A program made the position numbers and the translations under genes. Under the pieces are notes generated by a model, which made no database searches, was not told where the DNA came from, and saw only the letters and a program-made list of their open reading frames with translations. A DNA stretch of 64,000 nt from Halobacteriales archaeon QS_4_70_19 (GTDB lineage Archaea; Halobacteriota; Halobacteria; Halobacteriales; Haloarculaceae). The stretch spans positions 62,001 through 126,000 of the forward strand of contig PXRM01000014.1 of assembly GCA_003020985.1 (NCBI GenBank), written 5' to 3'. Below, piece after piece: positions 33,516 to 42,559 of this stretch; positions within the stretch are counted from its first letter, which is position 1; the number at the start of each line of letters is the position of its first letter.

Positions 33516-34150
33516 GCATTCGCCCCCGGATCGCTGGTCCTACGGATCTCCCGGAGCAGTCGGAGCCATCCCACATACCCCATCGATTACCCGCCCGTGG
33601 GCATAAGGTGGCCTGGTTTTCGAGATATTCATCAAAGTTCGGAATATCGTATCGTTACCTTCCGGAAAACATCGTAACGAGGAGAGTATCGAGGCCGTAC
33701 TCGCCACAGGGAACGTAACCGTTGAACCGGGGAGCAGGCAGCCGGTGACACGTGGACATCATAGGGCTACTCCCCTCGGGATACACGGGGGTCGACGTCG
33801 ACTCTCGAATGGAACCGGGGCGGTCGAGGGCCGGAAACTCGACGCCGTGACCGGTGGCTCGGCGGGCGACCGGCTCGTCGGCTATCCACCGGCGGGGCCC
33901 ACCTGTCGGGGCATTGTCACGGTCGAGGAGACCGACACGTCGTGCTCACCGGCGTGGCTGGCGAACGGCGCTGCCCCGTGGGCTCGCCGCAGGTGAGGAG
34001 TCGGGACCCGACGACGCCGACCCGGCACCGCGAGGCGACGACTGCTCCGTCGACCCCGGCAGCCCGTGAGAACCACGCGGATTCGATTCAGGAATCGTAC
34101 TATTTCCTGTCGTGGCTTTGATTTATCACGGGCTGGCCATATCCTCAGCC
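33516..34150. other. 635-bp gap without recognisable gene; promoters at both ends
   Basis: The left side holds a probable promoter for the regulator pair (minus-strand TTATGCCC near 33605) and an AT-rich stretch at 33620-33680 containing repeated GTTCGGAATATCG/ACCTTCCGG-like words. The right side holds GATTTATC at about 34120, some 27 bp before the next gene. The middle is GC-rich; an 83-codon plus-strand frame at 33745 lacks coding character. Confidence 0.45.
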
Positions 34151-34336
34151 ATGACCGATGACACCTACCGGACGATCTGTCACACCTGCGGCGAGGAGTA
34201 CACCTCGCACAGTCTGGAGCGGGCGAAGCGGGTGTTCCGGCGGCACTCCGAGCGGGGACATCGAGTCGAGGCCCGGGACGTCATCCTCTCCCGGATCGAC
34301 CAGGCCGACGGGACGGGCAAGCCGGAGTTCTGGTGA
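34151..34336 (+). CDS. C2H2-like zinc-finger microprotein
   Basis: 61 aa from the ATG at 34151. The sequence contains CHTC (residues 11-14 region) and, 18 residues later, HSERGH, giving a C-X2-C-X18-H-X4-H arrangement that could bind one zinc ion. The middle helix ERAKRVFRR is basic, unusual for this proteome, and hints at nucleic-acid binding. Small zinc-finger proteins of this size are frequent in haloarchaea. A TATA-like GATTTATC lies about 27 bp upstream, suggesting a leaderless transcript. Confidence 0.75.
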   Translation: MTDDTYRTICHTCGEEYTSHSLERAKRVFRRHSERGHRVEARDVILSRIDQADGTGKPEFW

Positions 34337-34497
34337 GGGAACGGCCGACGGCAGCAGCCTCACCGCGAGCGTCGTACGCGGGGCTGCGGACCGTCGGGAT
34401 CGACGCGGCAAACAGTTATGAACGACGTAACTTTTCCGGGCGTCGTGTATTTCGGTACGTGTTCGTCGGGAGCCAGGCGGCCGCCGAGGCGGTGCCG

Positions 34498-34719
34498 ATG
34501 TGGTATCGGTACCTGCTCCTGTTGGTAGGGAGCGCCCTCGCGGTGCTGGTGGGGACGCTGGTCGCGAACGTGGTGCGAGGACTGTGGTTCCCGACCGGGA
34601 GCGCCGACCGGCTGCCGCTCGTCCCGTACGGGGTGCTGTACCTGCTCCTCGTCGCCGGCGGGACGTTCTGCAGTGGCCTCGTGCTGTACACGGTGCTGGG
34701 CACCGCCGGCATGTGGTGA
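34498..34719 (+). CDS. Small two-helix membrane protein
   Basis: 73 aa from the ATG at 34498 (MWYRYLLLLVG); an upstream in-frame GTG at 34459 would add 13 residues. Two membrane helices: YLLLLVGSALAVLVGTLVAN and LLLVAGGTFCSGLVLYTVLG, linked by a polar loop. No family recognised. It converges with the CocE-type hydrolase gene. Confidence 0.55.
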   Translation: MWYRYLLLLVGSALAVLVGTLVANVVRGLWFPTGSADRLPLVPYGVLYLLLVAGGTFCSGLVLYTVLGTAGMW

Positions 34720-34779
34720 GAGACACCGGACGACGCGGGCGGGGGGAGCCCAGGCCGGCACGGCACCGGTGCCCCCGGC

Positions 34780-36768
34780 TCAGGACGTCGGGTTGGGCGC
34801 GTTTGGCACGTCGGGGCCCTCGTCGTCGTCCTCGCGGAACGACCGGTAGCCCTCCGGGTCGCCGTACAGCGGCGAGTCGTTCGCGCCGCCGTGGCCGTCG
34901 CCCTCGTAGTCGGGGTCGAGGGGCGCGACGGGAAGGCGGACCTGCGAGTCGTCGATGCCACAGACGATGCGGACCGTGCCGCCCTGGTTCGAGCCCAGGG
35001 TGCCGCCGGCGGCGTTGGAGACGCGGAACGCCAGACGGTGGCCCTCCTCGATGACCAGGTCCGTGTGCAGGGAGCCGAACTCGACGAACTCCAGCGAGTT
35101 CGGCTGGAGGGCCTCGCCGTCGGTCGGCGTGGAGACACCGCGGGCGGGGACGCTGTCGCGGTACCAGGCCCGGACCCAGGCGTAGGTCGCCAGCAGCGGC
35201 TTCTTCCGGTCGGGCGTGTGCTTGACCGTCGTCTCGTCGTCCGGCGAGACCCCCGGCGGCAGGTCCAGCACCTCGACCGCCGCCGTCGCGTCCGTCCCCT
35301 CGGCGATGAGCCCCAGCCGGAAGGAGAGCTGCCCGGAGAGCCGCGTGTCCGAGCCGAACGGCTCCGTGACGAACGTCTGCGAGTCCGGCGCGTCGCTGGT
35401 CGGGCCGTCGGCGTAGGCGACGGCGCCGCCCTCGCCACGGTCGCGGCTGGTCGTCCCATCCGGATTGAAGTAGTGGACCTCGTCGCGCTCGGCGGCCGGG
35501 TAGGCGCCGCCGTTCTCCCAGGCGCCGTCGGCACGCTGGACCTCCACCTCCGGGTCGACCCCGGCGCCGGCGTCGATCCCCTTCAGGTACTGGGCGAACC
35601 AGCGGTGGGTCGCCTCGACAAACTTCGCCTGGAACGGGTGGGTGAGCTTGTCCTGCTCGATGTCGTCGGGCGTGTGCGGGTCACCGTGCTTCCCGTTGTA
35701 GAGCCAGAGCTTCGTCGGAAGCTCCGGCGGCAGCTCCTCCCAGAGGTAGCCGATGTTGTGGGTCTTGACGTTGTAGTCGAACAGGCCGTGGATGATGAAC
35801 GTGGCCGCGTTGATCGAGGCCGCGTTCTTCGTGAACGAGCGCTCGCGCCAGAACGGCCGCTTCGCGTCCTGGTACGGCGAGGCGTGTCCCTGGGAGACCG
35901 CCGCGCCGAAGGTGGCCATGCAGGCCTTCCGCTCGAGCAGGTGGAGCGGGTAGCGGTCGTCGTCCGTCCCGGCGTTCTGCGTGTCCGCGGCCGGCAGGAC
36001 CTCCGTGAACAGCGACGGCGTGACGAGCGACTGGCCGGCGATCTGCGCGCCGTTGACGAACGCGTAGTCGTACCAGCGACCGATGGCGCGGATCGGGATG
36101 ATGGCCTTCAGCGCCTCCGGGTGGCGGCCGGAGATGGGCTGCTCGACCGCCGCGCCGATGGCCATCGTCCCGTCGTAGGAGCCGCCGGTCATCCCCACGG
36201 CACCGTTCGACCACGGCTGCTCGACGAGGTGGTCGATGGCGTCGACGATGTCGTAGATCTCGTCGCGGTCGCCGTACTTCTGACAGCCCGATGAGTTGCG
36301 CGTCCCCCGGAGGTCGAGCTGGGCCACCGCGTACCCCCGCGGGACGAAGTACTCGTCGTACCACTCCGGGAACGGGACCGACTCGCCGGCGCCCAGCCCC
36401 GGGACACCGGGCGAGGTGGGGACGTCCGGCCCCTGGTGGGGGTCCTTGAGCTGGCGGCGCCACCCCCGCCCGAGAGTGTTGTAGTACGGCGACGCGATCG
36501 TGACGGTCGGCACCGGCTCGTCCGCGTCCGGGCGGACGATGTCGACCCAGACCTCCGCGCCCGTCCGCGTCGAGATCTGCTCGTACTCGACGACGGCCTC
36601 GTCCGCGTCGAACCGCTCGGGGTCGACCTCGTCGAGGTCGGGCTTCTCGTCCGCCGTGTGGTCGGCCGCGACCGGGGACCCCGTCGAGAGGGCGGTCCCC
36701 AGCCCGGCGGCCGCGGCACCGCGGAGCATCCGACGCCTCGTGAGCCGCGAATCGGAGTTGTCGCGCAC
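34780..36768 (-). CDS. Tat-exported X-Pro dipeptidyl-peptidase / CocE-NonD family hydrolase
   Basis: 662 aa from a GTG at 36768. A Tat signal (RLTRRRMLRGAAAAGLG) precedes a cleavage region near residue 35. The alpha/beta-hydrolase domain holds the nucleophile in GGSYDG (Ser197), and the Asp and His candidates in GLFDYNVKTHN and NGKHGDPH. The YYNTLGRGWRRQL and LRGTRNSSG blocks near residues 85-160 belong to the S15/CocE type. The C-terminal third (from about 450) is the beta-sandwich X-PDC domain. Such enzymes hydrolyse prolyl peptides or acyl esters; the actual substrate is unknown. It is probably folded in the cytoplasm and exported, and is divergent from alaX. Confidence 0.9.
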   Translation of the reverse strand: MRDNSDSRLTRRRMLRGAAAAGLGTALSTGSPVAADHTADEKPDLDEVDPERFDADEAVVEYEQISTRTGAEVWVDIVRPDADEPVPTVTIASPYYNTLGRGWRRQLKDPHQGPDVPTSPGVPGLGAGESVPFPEWYDEYFVPRGYAVAQLDLRGTRNSSGCQKYGDRDEIYDIVDAIDHLVEQPWSNGAVGMTGGSYDGTMAIGAAVEQPISGRHPEALKAIIPIRAIGRWYDYAFVNGAQIAGQSLVTPSLFTEVLPAADTQNAGTDDDRYPLHLLERKACMATFGAAVSQGHASPYQDAKRPFWRERSFTKNAASINAATFIIHGLFDYNVKTHNIGYLWEELPPELPTKLWLYNGKHGDPHTPDDIEQDKLTHPFQAKFVEATHRWFAQYLKGIDAGAGVDPEVEVQRADGAWENGGAYPAAERDEVHYFNPDGTTSRDRGEGGAVAYADGPTSDAPDSQTFVTEPFGSDTRLSGQLSFRLGLIAEGTDATAAVEVLDLPPGVSPDDETTVKHTPDRKKPLLATYAWVRAWYRDSVPARGVSTPTDGEALQPNSLEFVEFGSLHTDLVIEEGHRLAFRVSNAAGGTLGSNQGGTVRIVCGIDDSQVRLPVAPLDPDYEGDGHGGANDSPLYGDPEGYRSFREDDDEGPDVPNAPNPTS

Positions 36769-36962
36769 GGGTGGAGGATATCTCGGCGCCGCATACCGGT
36801 TCTGCCGTGAGTGCGTGGCGATATATGCCGAGCTGCCGCCTGAATGCGCGGTTACCGACCGGAAACCGGACGTGCGGTCGGAGCGCCGGAGGGCGGCCAC
36901 CGTCCGACCGTCGGGTCGCCGGCACCGTCAGGGGTTACTCGGATGCCGCCGTGCCCGGACGC

Positions 36963-38106
36963 ATGGCAGGCGACTCACTCGCACCGGACGAACCGGACGT
37001 CACCACCTTCGAGGCGACGGTGGTCACCGCCGACGCCGACGACGCGGCCGACACGCCCGGGGTCGTTCTCTCGGAGACGTACTTCTACCCGGAGGGCGGT
37101 GGTCAGCCCGCCGACCGCGGGACCATCGCCGGCGTGCCCGTGGTCGACGTGCAGTCGACCGCCGACGGCGTGGTCCACCGGCTGGCCGAGTCGCTCCCGG
37201 CCGACGAGGGCGATCCGGTCGCGTGCAGCGTCGACCCGGCGTTCCGCACCTACTGCCGCCGTGCCCACACGGCCAGCCACGCGCTCTACGGCGCGGGGCG
37301 ACGGCTGTTCGACGACCTGGGCTACGGCGGCTTCGGCATCACGCCCCCGGACGGGGACGGCGGGAAGGTCCGGGTCGACCTCCGCACGCCGGATGGCATC
37401 GACGACGACGCGCTCGTCGAACTGGAGCGGCGCACGAACCGGGCGGTCTGGGACTCGCGCGAGGTCTCCTGGGAGCGCGTCCCGGCCGCGGAGGCACTGG
37501 ACCGCGACGACGTCGCGTTCAACACGAAGACGGAGGAGGGCATCACCGGCGACACCGTCCGACTCGTCGAGATCGACGGCTGGGACGTGGCGGCCTGTGG
37601 CGGCACCCACGTCTCGAACACGCGGGAGATCGGCCCCGTCACCGTGCTTGACCGGTCGAATCCGGGCGAGGGCCGGACCCGCGTCGAGTTCGCCGTCGGG
37701 CCGCGGGCCGTCGACCGGCGGGCTGCGGACCACCGGGCGGCGCTGGGCGCGGCCCGGACAGTCGGGACCGGCGTCGCGGACCTGCCCGACGCGGTAGGCG
37801 ACGGTCGAACGGGAGGGCGGAGCGTGGCTGGTCGGCACCGTCGACGGGGTCGACGCGAACGCGCTCGCCGACCGCGCGGGCGAACTGGCCGGCGACGAGG
37901 CGGCCGTCGTCGCACTCGTCGCCACGGACGCCTCACTGGCGGTCGCCACGGACGGGGCCGTCGACGCCGGCGACGTGATCGCGGGCGTGACCGACCGGTT
38001 CGGCGGCGGCGGTGGCGGCTCTCCGACCGTCGCACAGGCCGGCGGCCTGGACGCCGACCCGGACGCGGTCGTGGCGTTCCTCCGCGGCCACGAGCCGACG
38101 GCCTGA
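36963..38106 (+). pseudogene. alaX: Alanyl-tRNA editing protein AlaX-like, frameshifted
   Basis: The first frame (ATG 36963) reads a good AlaX: YFYPEGGGQPADRG, HTASH (H102, H106) and CGGTH (C212, H216), which are the four zinc/tRNA-site residues of the editing domain. At about 37800 (PDAVGD) coding sense passes to the +1 frame, which reads EREGGAWLVGTVDGVDANAL and then a DHHA1-type C-terminal domain, GGGGGGSPTVAQAGGLDAD, ending PTA at 38106. The event fits one extra G near GACGGTC at 37801-37807. The editing core is intact in the first frame, so a truncated protein might still deacylate Ser- or Gly-tRNA(Ala). Confidence 0.85.
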
Positions 38107-38160
38107 GGTCACGGGCCGCGCTCTCGAGGACCGGTTCGAGCGGGCACGGATTCCCGCCAG

Positions 38161-38889
38161 TTACGACCGCGTCTCCGGCGGGAGCACGCCCATCTCGAAG
38201 CCGGGGCTGTAGCGGAGTTCGGGCCCGGCGGCCGGCTCCGGCAGCCCCGCGGCCGCGAACAGGGTGTTCGTCCGCAGCGTCGCCTCGACCGGCTGGAGCT
38301 CCCAAGGGGCCCGCTCGATGCGGCCGACCACGACCCCGTCGTCGTCGACCCCCGGCAGGGGCGCGGCCGCCTCAACGGCCGGGAACAGGTAGCTGAACCG
38401 CTCGATACAGAACGCCTCCAGGCTCCCCGGCTCGGCGACGGACGGCTCGCCGGCCGGCCGGTAGCGCGCCTGGAAGACGGCGCTCGGCCCGTCGTCGGTC
38501 CGGCGGCGGCTGCTGAACCGGACCGTGTCGCCGGCGCGACTGAGACGGCTCGCTGCGGGGCGGAAGGGGAGCCCGAACGCACGCCGGCCGACGGCGGCGC
38601 CCAGTCGACTGCCGCTGTCGAGCGAGAGGAAGTGGACGCCGGTCTCGTCGCCGTACTCGACGTACGTGCGGAGGTTGAGCTGGGCGAACCCGCGCTCCAG
38701 CCCGCGGGGGACCGACAGCGACCCGGGCGAGACGGCGACGTTCTCCAGCGCCAGGGCGCTCACCCGCGCGGCGCCGTCGAACGTCGCGACCGACAGCGGG
38801 TCGGGGACGTGCGGCTCGAGGGCCGCGGGGTCGAGCGGCCAGTGGGCGAACAGGACATCGCGACCGGTGACGGTGAGCAGTGGCGGCAT
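38161..38889 (-). CDS. DUF2071 family protein
   Basis: 242 aa. The order of blocks matches DUF2071 (YqjF-like): DVLFAHWPLDPAALEPHVPD at the start, ARVSALALENVAVSP, FAQLNLRTYVEYGDETGVHFLSLDSGS, then FSSRRR and FCIERFSYLF toward the C-terminus. It is soluble with no signal. Function unknown; the fold is related to acetoacetate decarboxylase-like beta-barrels. The ATG at 38889 begins at the conserved MPPLLTVTGRDVLFAHW. Convergent with alaX and divergent from the NmrA-type gene. Confidence 0.85.
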   Translation of the reverse strand: MPPLLTVTGRDVLFAHWPLDPAALEPHVPDPLSVATFDGAARVSALALENVAVSPGSLSVPRGLERGFAQLNLRTYVEYGDETGVHFLSLDSGSRLGAAVGRRAFGLPFRPAASRLSRAGDTVRFSSRRRTDDGPSAVFQARYRPAGEPSVAEPGSLEAFCIERFSYLFPAVEAAAPLPGVDDDGVVVGRIERAPWELQPVEATLRTNTLFAAAGLPEPAAGPELRYSPGFEMGVLPPETRS

Positions 38890-38976
38890 GGGCGGACGTC
38901 GGCCGTCCGTACGCTCGCCACCGACAAAACCCCCCGCCAGCACCGGGTCTTAGTCGCTGGGGCCCCGAACGGAGGT

Positions 38977-39711
38977 ATGGACGCTCCCGACGACACGACC
39001 ACGTCGCTCGATGCCACGGGGACCCGCATCCTCGTCGCGGGTGCCACCGGCGGGACCGGACGGTGGGTACTCCGGGCGCTCGACGGCCGGCCGCCGACCG
39101 TCCGGGCGCTCACCCGCTCGGCCGACGGCCACGACCGGCTCCGCCGCCTCGGCGCGGACGAGGTGGTCGTCGGGGACCTGTTCGACCCCGACGACGCCCG
39201 CGCGGCGGTCGAGGACGTGGACGCGGTCCTCAGCGCCGTCGGCTCCGCCGGCCGGGCGGTCCTGACCGCCGACGAGTTCGTCGACGGCACGGGCAACCGG
39301 AACCTCGTCGAAGCCGCCGCGGAGGCGGGCACGGAGGCGTTCGTCGTGGAGTCCGCACTCGGGGTCGGCGACGAGCCGGCCAGCCCGCTCGCGACGGCGT
39401 TCGACCTGTTCATCGGCCCGGTACAGCGGGCGAAGGCCGAGGCGGAAGCCGCGCTCCGGAACGCTCCACTCCGGCACACCATTCTCCGGCCGGGCGTGCT
39501 GACCGGCGGCCCCCGGACCGGCCTGGTGCAGACGGCCGAGCCCGGTGCGCGGCTCTGGGGCGGCGTCACGCGCGCGGACGTGGCCCACCTGCTCGCGGCC
39601 GCCCCGTTCACGCCCGCCGCGGCCGACCGGACGCTGGAGGTCGTCTCCAACCCGCTGCTGAAGCGGCGCGCCGAACCCATCGACTGGCAGCTCCCGCGAG
39701 AATCACGCTGA
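38977..39711 (+). CDS. NAD(P)-binding (NmrA/atypical SDR) family protein
   Basis: 244 aa. The Rossmann loop GATGGTGRWVLRAL (GxxGxxG) starts at residue 22. Then follow LTRSADGHDRLRRLGADEVVVGDLFD, the atypical-SDR-type DAVLSAVGSAGR, FVVESALGVGDEP, AKAEAEAALRNAPLRHTILRPGVLTGG and a C-terminal domain. The usual Tyr-Lys pair is replaced as in SDR_a5-like proteins; a redox-sensing or NADPH-binding role is possible. The ATG at 38977 is followed by the Rossmann domain. It is separated from the next SDR by 216 bp of AT-rich regulatory DNA. Confidence 0.85.
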   Translation: MDAPDDTTTSLDATGTRILVAGATGGTGRWVLRALDGRPPTVRALTRSADGHDRLRRLGADEVVVGDLFDPDDARAAVEDVDAVLSAVGSAGRAVLTADEFVDGTGNRNLVEAAAEAGTEAFVVESALGVGDEPASPLATAFDLFIGPVQRAKAEAEAALRNAPLRHTILRPGVLTGGPRTGLVQTAEPGARLWGGVTRADVAHLLAAAPFTPAAADRTLEVVSNPLLKRRAEPIDWQLPRESR

Positions 39712-39757
39712 ATACGGGCAACACTATTCATTTGTAATCGGGATATCCGGCTGTTAG

Positions 39758-39791
39758 TCCGAATATTTGTTCAAAATCCGGAATAATGTTC
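39758..39791 (+). promoter_or_regulatory. Candidate operator: two direct repeats TCCG-N6-TGTTC
   Basis: Two 15-nt words, TCCGAATATTTGTTC (39758) and TCCGGAATAATGTTC (39777), are repeated directly with a period of 19 bp, close to two helical turns. They sit 8-40 bp before a TATA-like GTATATG at about 39801 and are in the promoter region of the SDR gene at 39928. The arrangement suggests a dimeric transcription factor; its identity is not known. Confidence 0.4.
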
Positions 39792-39927
39792 CGAAACGTA
39801 GTATATGTCGATACCCCCGTCTCGTCGCACGACCCACTCCCCGGTTCCCCTCCCCTTCCAGCCCGCCGACGCCGGCCGGTCCCCCCGACGGCGAGGATGT
39901 ATGCGGCTGCCGTCCCTGCATCCGGTA

Positions 39928-40890
39928 ATGACCGAGCGACCGGAGGTCGGCGCCGGCGTCACGGGCGTCGACCTGCACGGGCGGACGGCGGTGGTGACCG
40001 GGTCGACCAGTGGCATCGGCCGCGAGACGGCGCTCACGCTCGGGCGCCTTGGCGCGGACGTGCTCGTCCACGGGCGGGACCGCGAAGCCGGACGCGGGGT
40101 GGTGGCCGAGTTGCGGGCGGTCGGCGCCGACGCACGGTTCGAGGCGGCCGACTTTGCCGACGTCGACGCGGTCCGTGAACTCGCCGCGGCCGCCCAGGAG
40201 TGGACGGACGAGCTGGACCTGCTGGTGAACAACGCGGGCGGGCTGTTCCGGGACGGCGACCTGACGGCCCTCGGCGTCGAGCGCACGTTCCACGTCAACC
40301 ACCTGGCGCCGTACCTGCTGACGACCGAGCTGCTGGACCGGCTCGCGCCCGACGCGCGGGTGGTCACCACCGCCTCCGACGCCCACCGTGGCGTCGAACT
40401 GGGTATGGACGCCGTCACCGACCCCGGCGGCGGGTTCCGCGCCTACCAGCGGTCGAAACTGGCGAACGTGCTGTTCACGGCCGAACTCGCCCGCCGACTG
40501 GAGCGACGGGGCAGCGAGGTGACGGCCAACTGCCTCCACCCCGGCGCCGTCCCGGGGTCGGGGTTCTCCCGGTTCCTGCCCGGCCCCCTCCCGCGGGCCA
40601 TCGCGGCGTTCGACGGGCTCCCGTCCGTCACCAGCGTCGCGGAGGGGGCCGAGACGGTGGTGTTCCTCGCGGCCTCGCCACGGGTCGACGGGGTCTCCGG
40701 GCGGTACTTCGTCGACTGCGAGCCCCGGACGCCGAGCAGGGCCGCCCGCGACCGCGCGGCGGCCGAGCAGCTGTGGACCCGCAGCGCCGACTTCCTCGGC
40801 CGTCATGAACGCATGCGGCGGACCCCCAGGGGTGGAGCCGGCTGCGAGTGGACAGTTACTTCATGGGAGACCGGCAACCCCGGGGTATGA
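39928..40890 (+). CDS. Short-chain dehydrogenase/reductase (retinol-dehydrogenase-like)
   Basis: 320 aa from the ATG at 39928; another in-frame ATG at 39901 is possible. Cofactor motif TGSTSGIG (about residue 24), VHGRDREAG for NADP(H) selection, LLVNNAGG, VVTTASDAHRG and the catalytic YQRSKLAN, then CLHPGAVPGS. The gene ends with a long C-terminal part. Its stop overlaps the start (ATGA) of a 49-aa membrane protein, implying translational coupling. The substrate is not predictable. A probable operator and TATA box lie 120-170 bp upstream. Confidence 0.88.
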   Translation: MTERPEVGAGVTGVDLHGRTAVVTGSTSGIGRETALTLGRLGADVLVHGRDREAGRGVVAELRAVGADARFEAADFADVDAVRELAAAAQEWTDELDLLVNNAGGLFRDGDLTALGVERTFHVNHLAPYLLTTELLDRLAPDARVVTTASDAHRGVELGMDAVTDPGGGFRAYQRSKLANVLFTAELARRLERRGSEVTANCLHPGAVPGSGFSRFLPGPLPRAIAAFDGLPSVTSVAEGAETVVFLAASPRVDGVSGRYFVDCEPRTPSRAARDRAAAEQLWTRSADFLGRHERMRRTPRGGAGCEWTVTSWETGNPGV

Positions 40891-41036
40891 GCGCCACTGT
40901 AGCCTTCATCGTCATCGCGATCTGCGTGCTGGCCATCTTTGCGGTCGGGGCGGCGGGCTGGTGGATGGCCCTCGCGACGCTCTCCGAGGAGGACCACGAC
41001 GAGGCCGAGCCGCAGGACGGCGGCCGCGCGGCCTGA
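40887..41036 (+). CDS. Single-helix membrane microprotein coupled to the SDR gene
   Basis: 49 aa: MSATVAFIVIAICVLAIF and a following Gly/Ala/Trp stretch form one long membrane helix, with an acidic tail SEEDHDEAEPQDGG. The ATG overlaps the SDR stop by 4 bp (ATGA). No family known. It may tether or regulate a membrane process in the same operon, but there is no direct evidence. Confidence 0.6.
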   Translation: MSATVAFIVIAICVLAIFAVGAAGWWMALATLSEEDHDEAEPQDGGRAA

Positions 41037-41164
41037 CCACCGACCGCGACTGGACTCGACGCCGGGTCCGCGCCGACGGATCGACGACCCGTTCTCACCG
41101 AGCCATCGAGCGGTCGCTCCGGGAATCGCGCCGCACAAGTGGCCCCACCTCCCACGCTGCGACA

Positions 41165-42418
41165 GTGACCGCTGCAGACGAGGGGGACCGCTACGCCGGG
41201 CGGATGCTGGCCGTCCTCGTACTCGGCTGGGCCGTCCTCCAGGGTGGCCGGTTCATCCTGAGCCCGCTCCTGCCGGCCATCACCGACGACCTCTCGATGA
41301 ACGCCGCCACCGCCGGCCTCGCGCTGAGCGGGTTCCAGGCGGTGTACGCCGTCACCCAGTACCCGAGCGGCCGGCTCTCGGACGCCTGGTCGCGCGCGAC
41401 GCTCCTGCTCCCGGGGCTCGCCGTCCTCGTGGCGGCCTTCCTCGCCATCGGTGCGGCGCCGAACTACCTCGCGTTCGTGGCCGGCGCCGTCCTCCTGGGC
41501 CTGGGGAAGGGTATCTACGTGACGCCGTCGCGGGCGCTGCTGTCGGACCTGTTCGTCGAGCGCCGGGGGCGAGCGCTGGGCGTCTACACCGCCGGGACGG
41601 ACGTCGGCGGCCTGGCCGCGGCGGGCGTCGCGGCGCTCGTGCTGGCGACGACCCTCCCGTTCGTCGGACTCCCGGCGGGGTGGCACGCCGCCCTCGAGGC
41701 CGCCGACTGGCGCTCCCCGTTCCTCCCCATCGCGGCGCTGCTGGCGCTCGCGGCGCTCCTGTACGTCGGCTGGAACCGCGAACCCTACCGGACGGGCCCG
41801 GTGTCGCTGGGCCTCCGGGACACGGTCCGACGGCTGGCGACCACCCGAGAGCAACGGGAGGTACTGGCCGCCTACGCGCTCTTCTACTTCATGGTGGGCG
41901 GCTGGATCAACTTCCTCCCGACCTACCTGGCGGCCGCGAAGGGGGTCCCGGAGGTGGTGGCGTCGGCGGGGTTCGCGCTGGTGTTCCTCACCGGCATCCT
42001 CACCAAGCCGGCGGCCGGCTGGCTGTCGGACCGATTTCCCCGGCGGGCCGTCTCCGTCGGGGGGCTCCTCCTCGCGACCACGGCGCTGGCAGGGGTGGTG
42101 CTGGCCTCGTCGGTCCCCGTGCTGGCGGTCGGCGTGGTGGCGCTCGCCCTGGGGTATAAGACCCAGTTCCCCATCGTGGACGCCATCCTGCTCGACGCGG
42201 CGCCGGACGCGAACACGGGGGGCGACCTCGGGGCCGCACGGGCGCTGTTCCTCGGCATCGGGAGCCTGGGCCCGGCGTACGTCGGCACCATCGCGTCCGT
42301 CGCGGGCTACGAGGTGGCGTTCGCCGGGCTCGCGCCGTGTCTCCTCGTCGCCGCGGCCGTCATCGGCCGGCAGCACCGGCGCCGGCAAACGGCAGCGGGG
42401 GCGGCGATCGCCGACTGA
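41165..42418 (+). CDS. Major facilitator superfamily transporter
   Basis: 417 aa from a GTG at 41165. Twelve membrane helices in two halves. The MFS motif between helices 2 and 3 is visible as QYPSGRLSDAWSRATLL, and the corresponding second-half motif as AAGWLSDRFPRRAVSVGG. GLGKGIYVTPSRALLSDLF lies in helix 4-5. It has no known substrate; the sequence resembles nitrate/organic-acid-type MFS without the nitrate signature. It is likely a monocistronic gene. Confidence 0.88.
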   Translation: MTAADEGDRYAGRMLAVLVLGWAVLQGGRFILSPLLPAITDDLSMNAATAGLALSGFQAVYAVTQYPSGRLSDAWSRATLLLPGLAVLVAAFLAIGAAPNYLAFVAGAVLLGLGKGIYVTPSRALLSDLFVERRGRALGVYTAGTDVGGLAAAGVAALVLATTLPFVGLPAGWHAALEAADWRSPFLPIAALLALAALLYVGWNREPYRTGPVSLGLRDTVRRLATTREQREVLAAYALFYFMVGGWINFLPTYLAAAKGVPEVVASAGFALVFLTGILTKPAAGWLSDRFPRRAVSVGGLLLATTALAGVVLASSVPVLAVGVVALALGYKTQFPIVDAILLDAAPDANTGGDLGAARALFLGIGSLGPAYVGTIASVAGYEVAFAGLAPCLLVAAAVIGRQHRRRQTAAGAAIAD

Positions 42419-42559
42419 CACCGTCCCGCACGGCAGTGTTAAGGACCGTCGATGAACGGCCGTTCGCTGATTCATCTGTAGGAAAGAATATCGCGTGCGG
42501 AGAATGGGCGAGCACGTGACACGGTCCGCCACGTGACGCCCGAGACATAGTGACCGAGT

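Noticed and set aside
33745..33996. 83-codon frame in the gap before the zinc-finger gene
   Set aside because: Composition is Arg/Gly-rich without acidic bias, no promoter or conserved block is seen.
36963..38106. Programmed frameshifting in alaX
   Set aside because: No slippery heptamer or downstream pseudoknot is evident; mutation or sequencing error is the simpler explanation.
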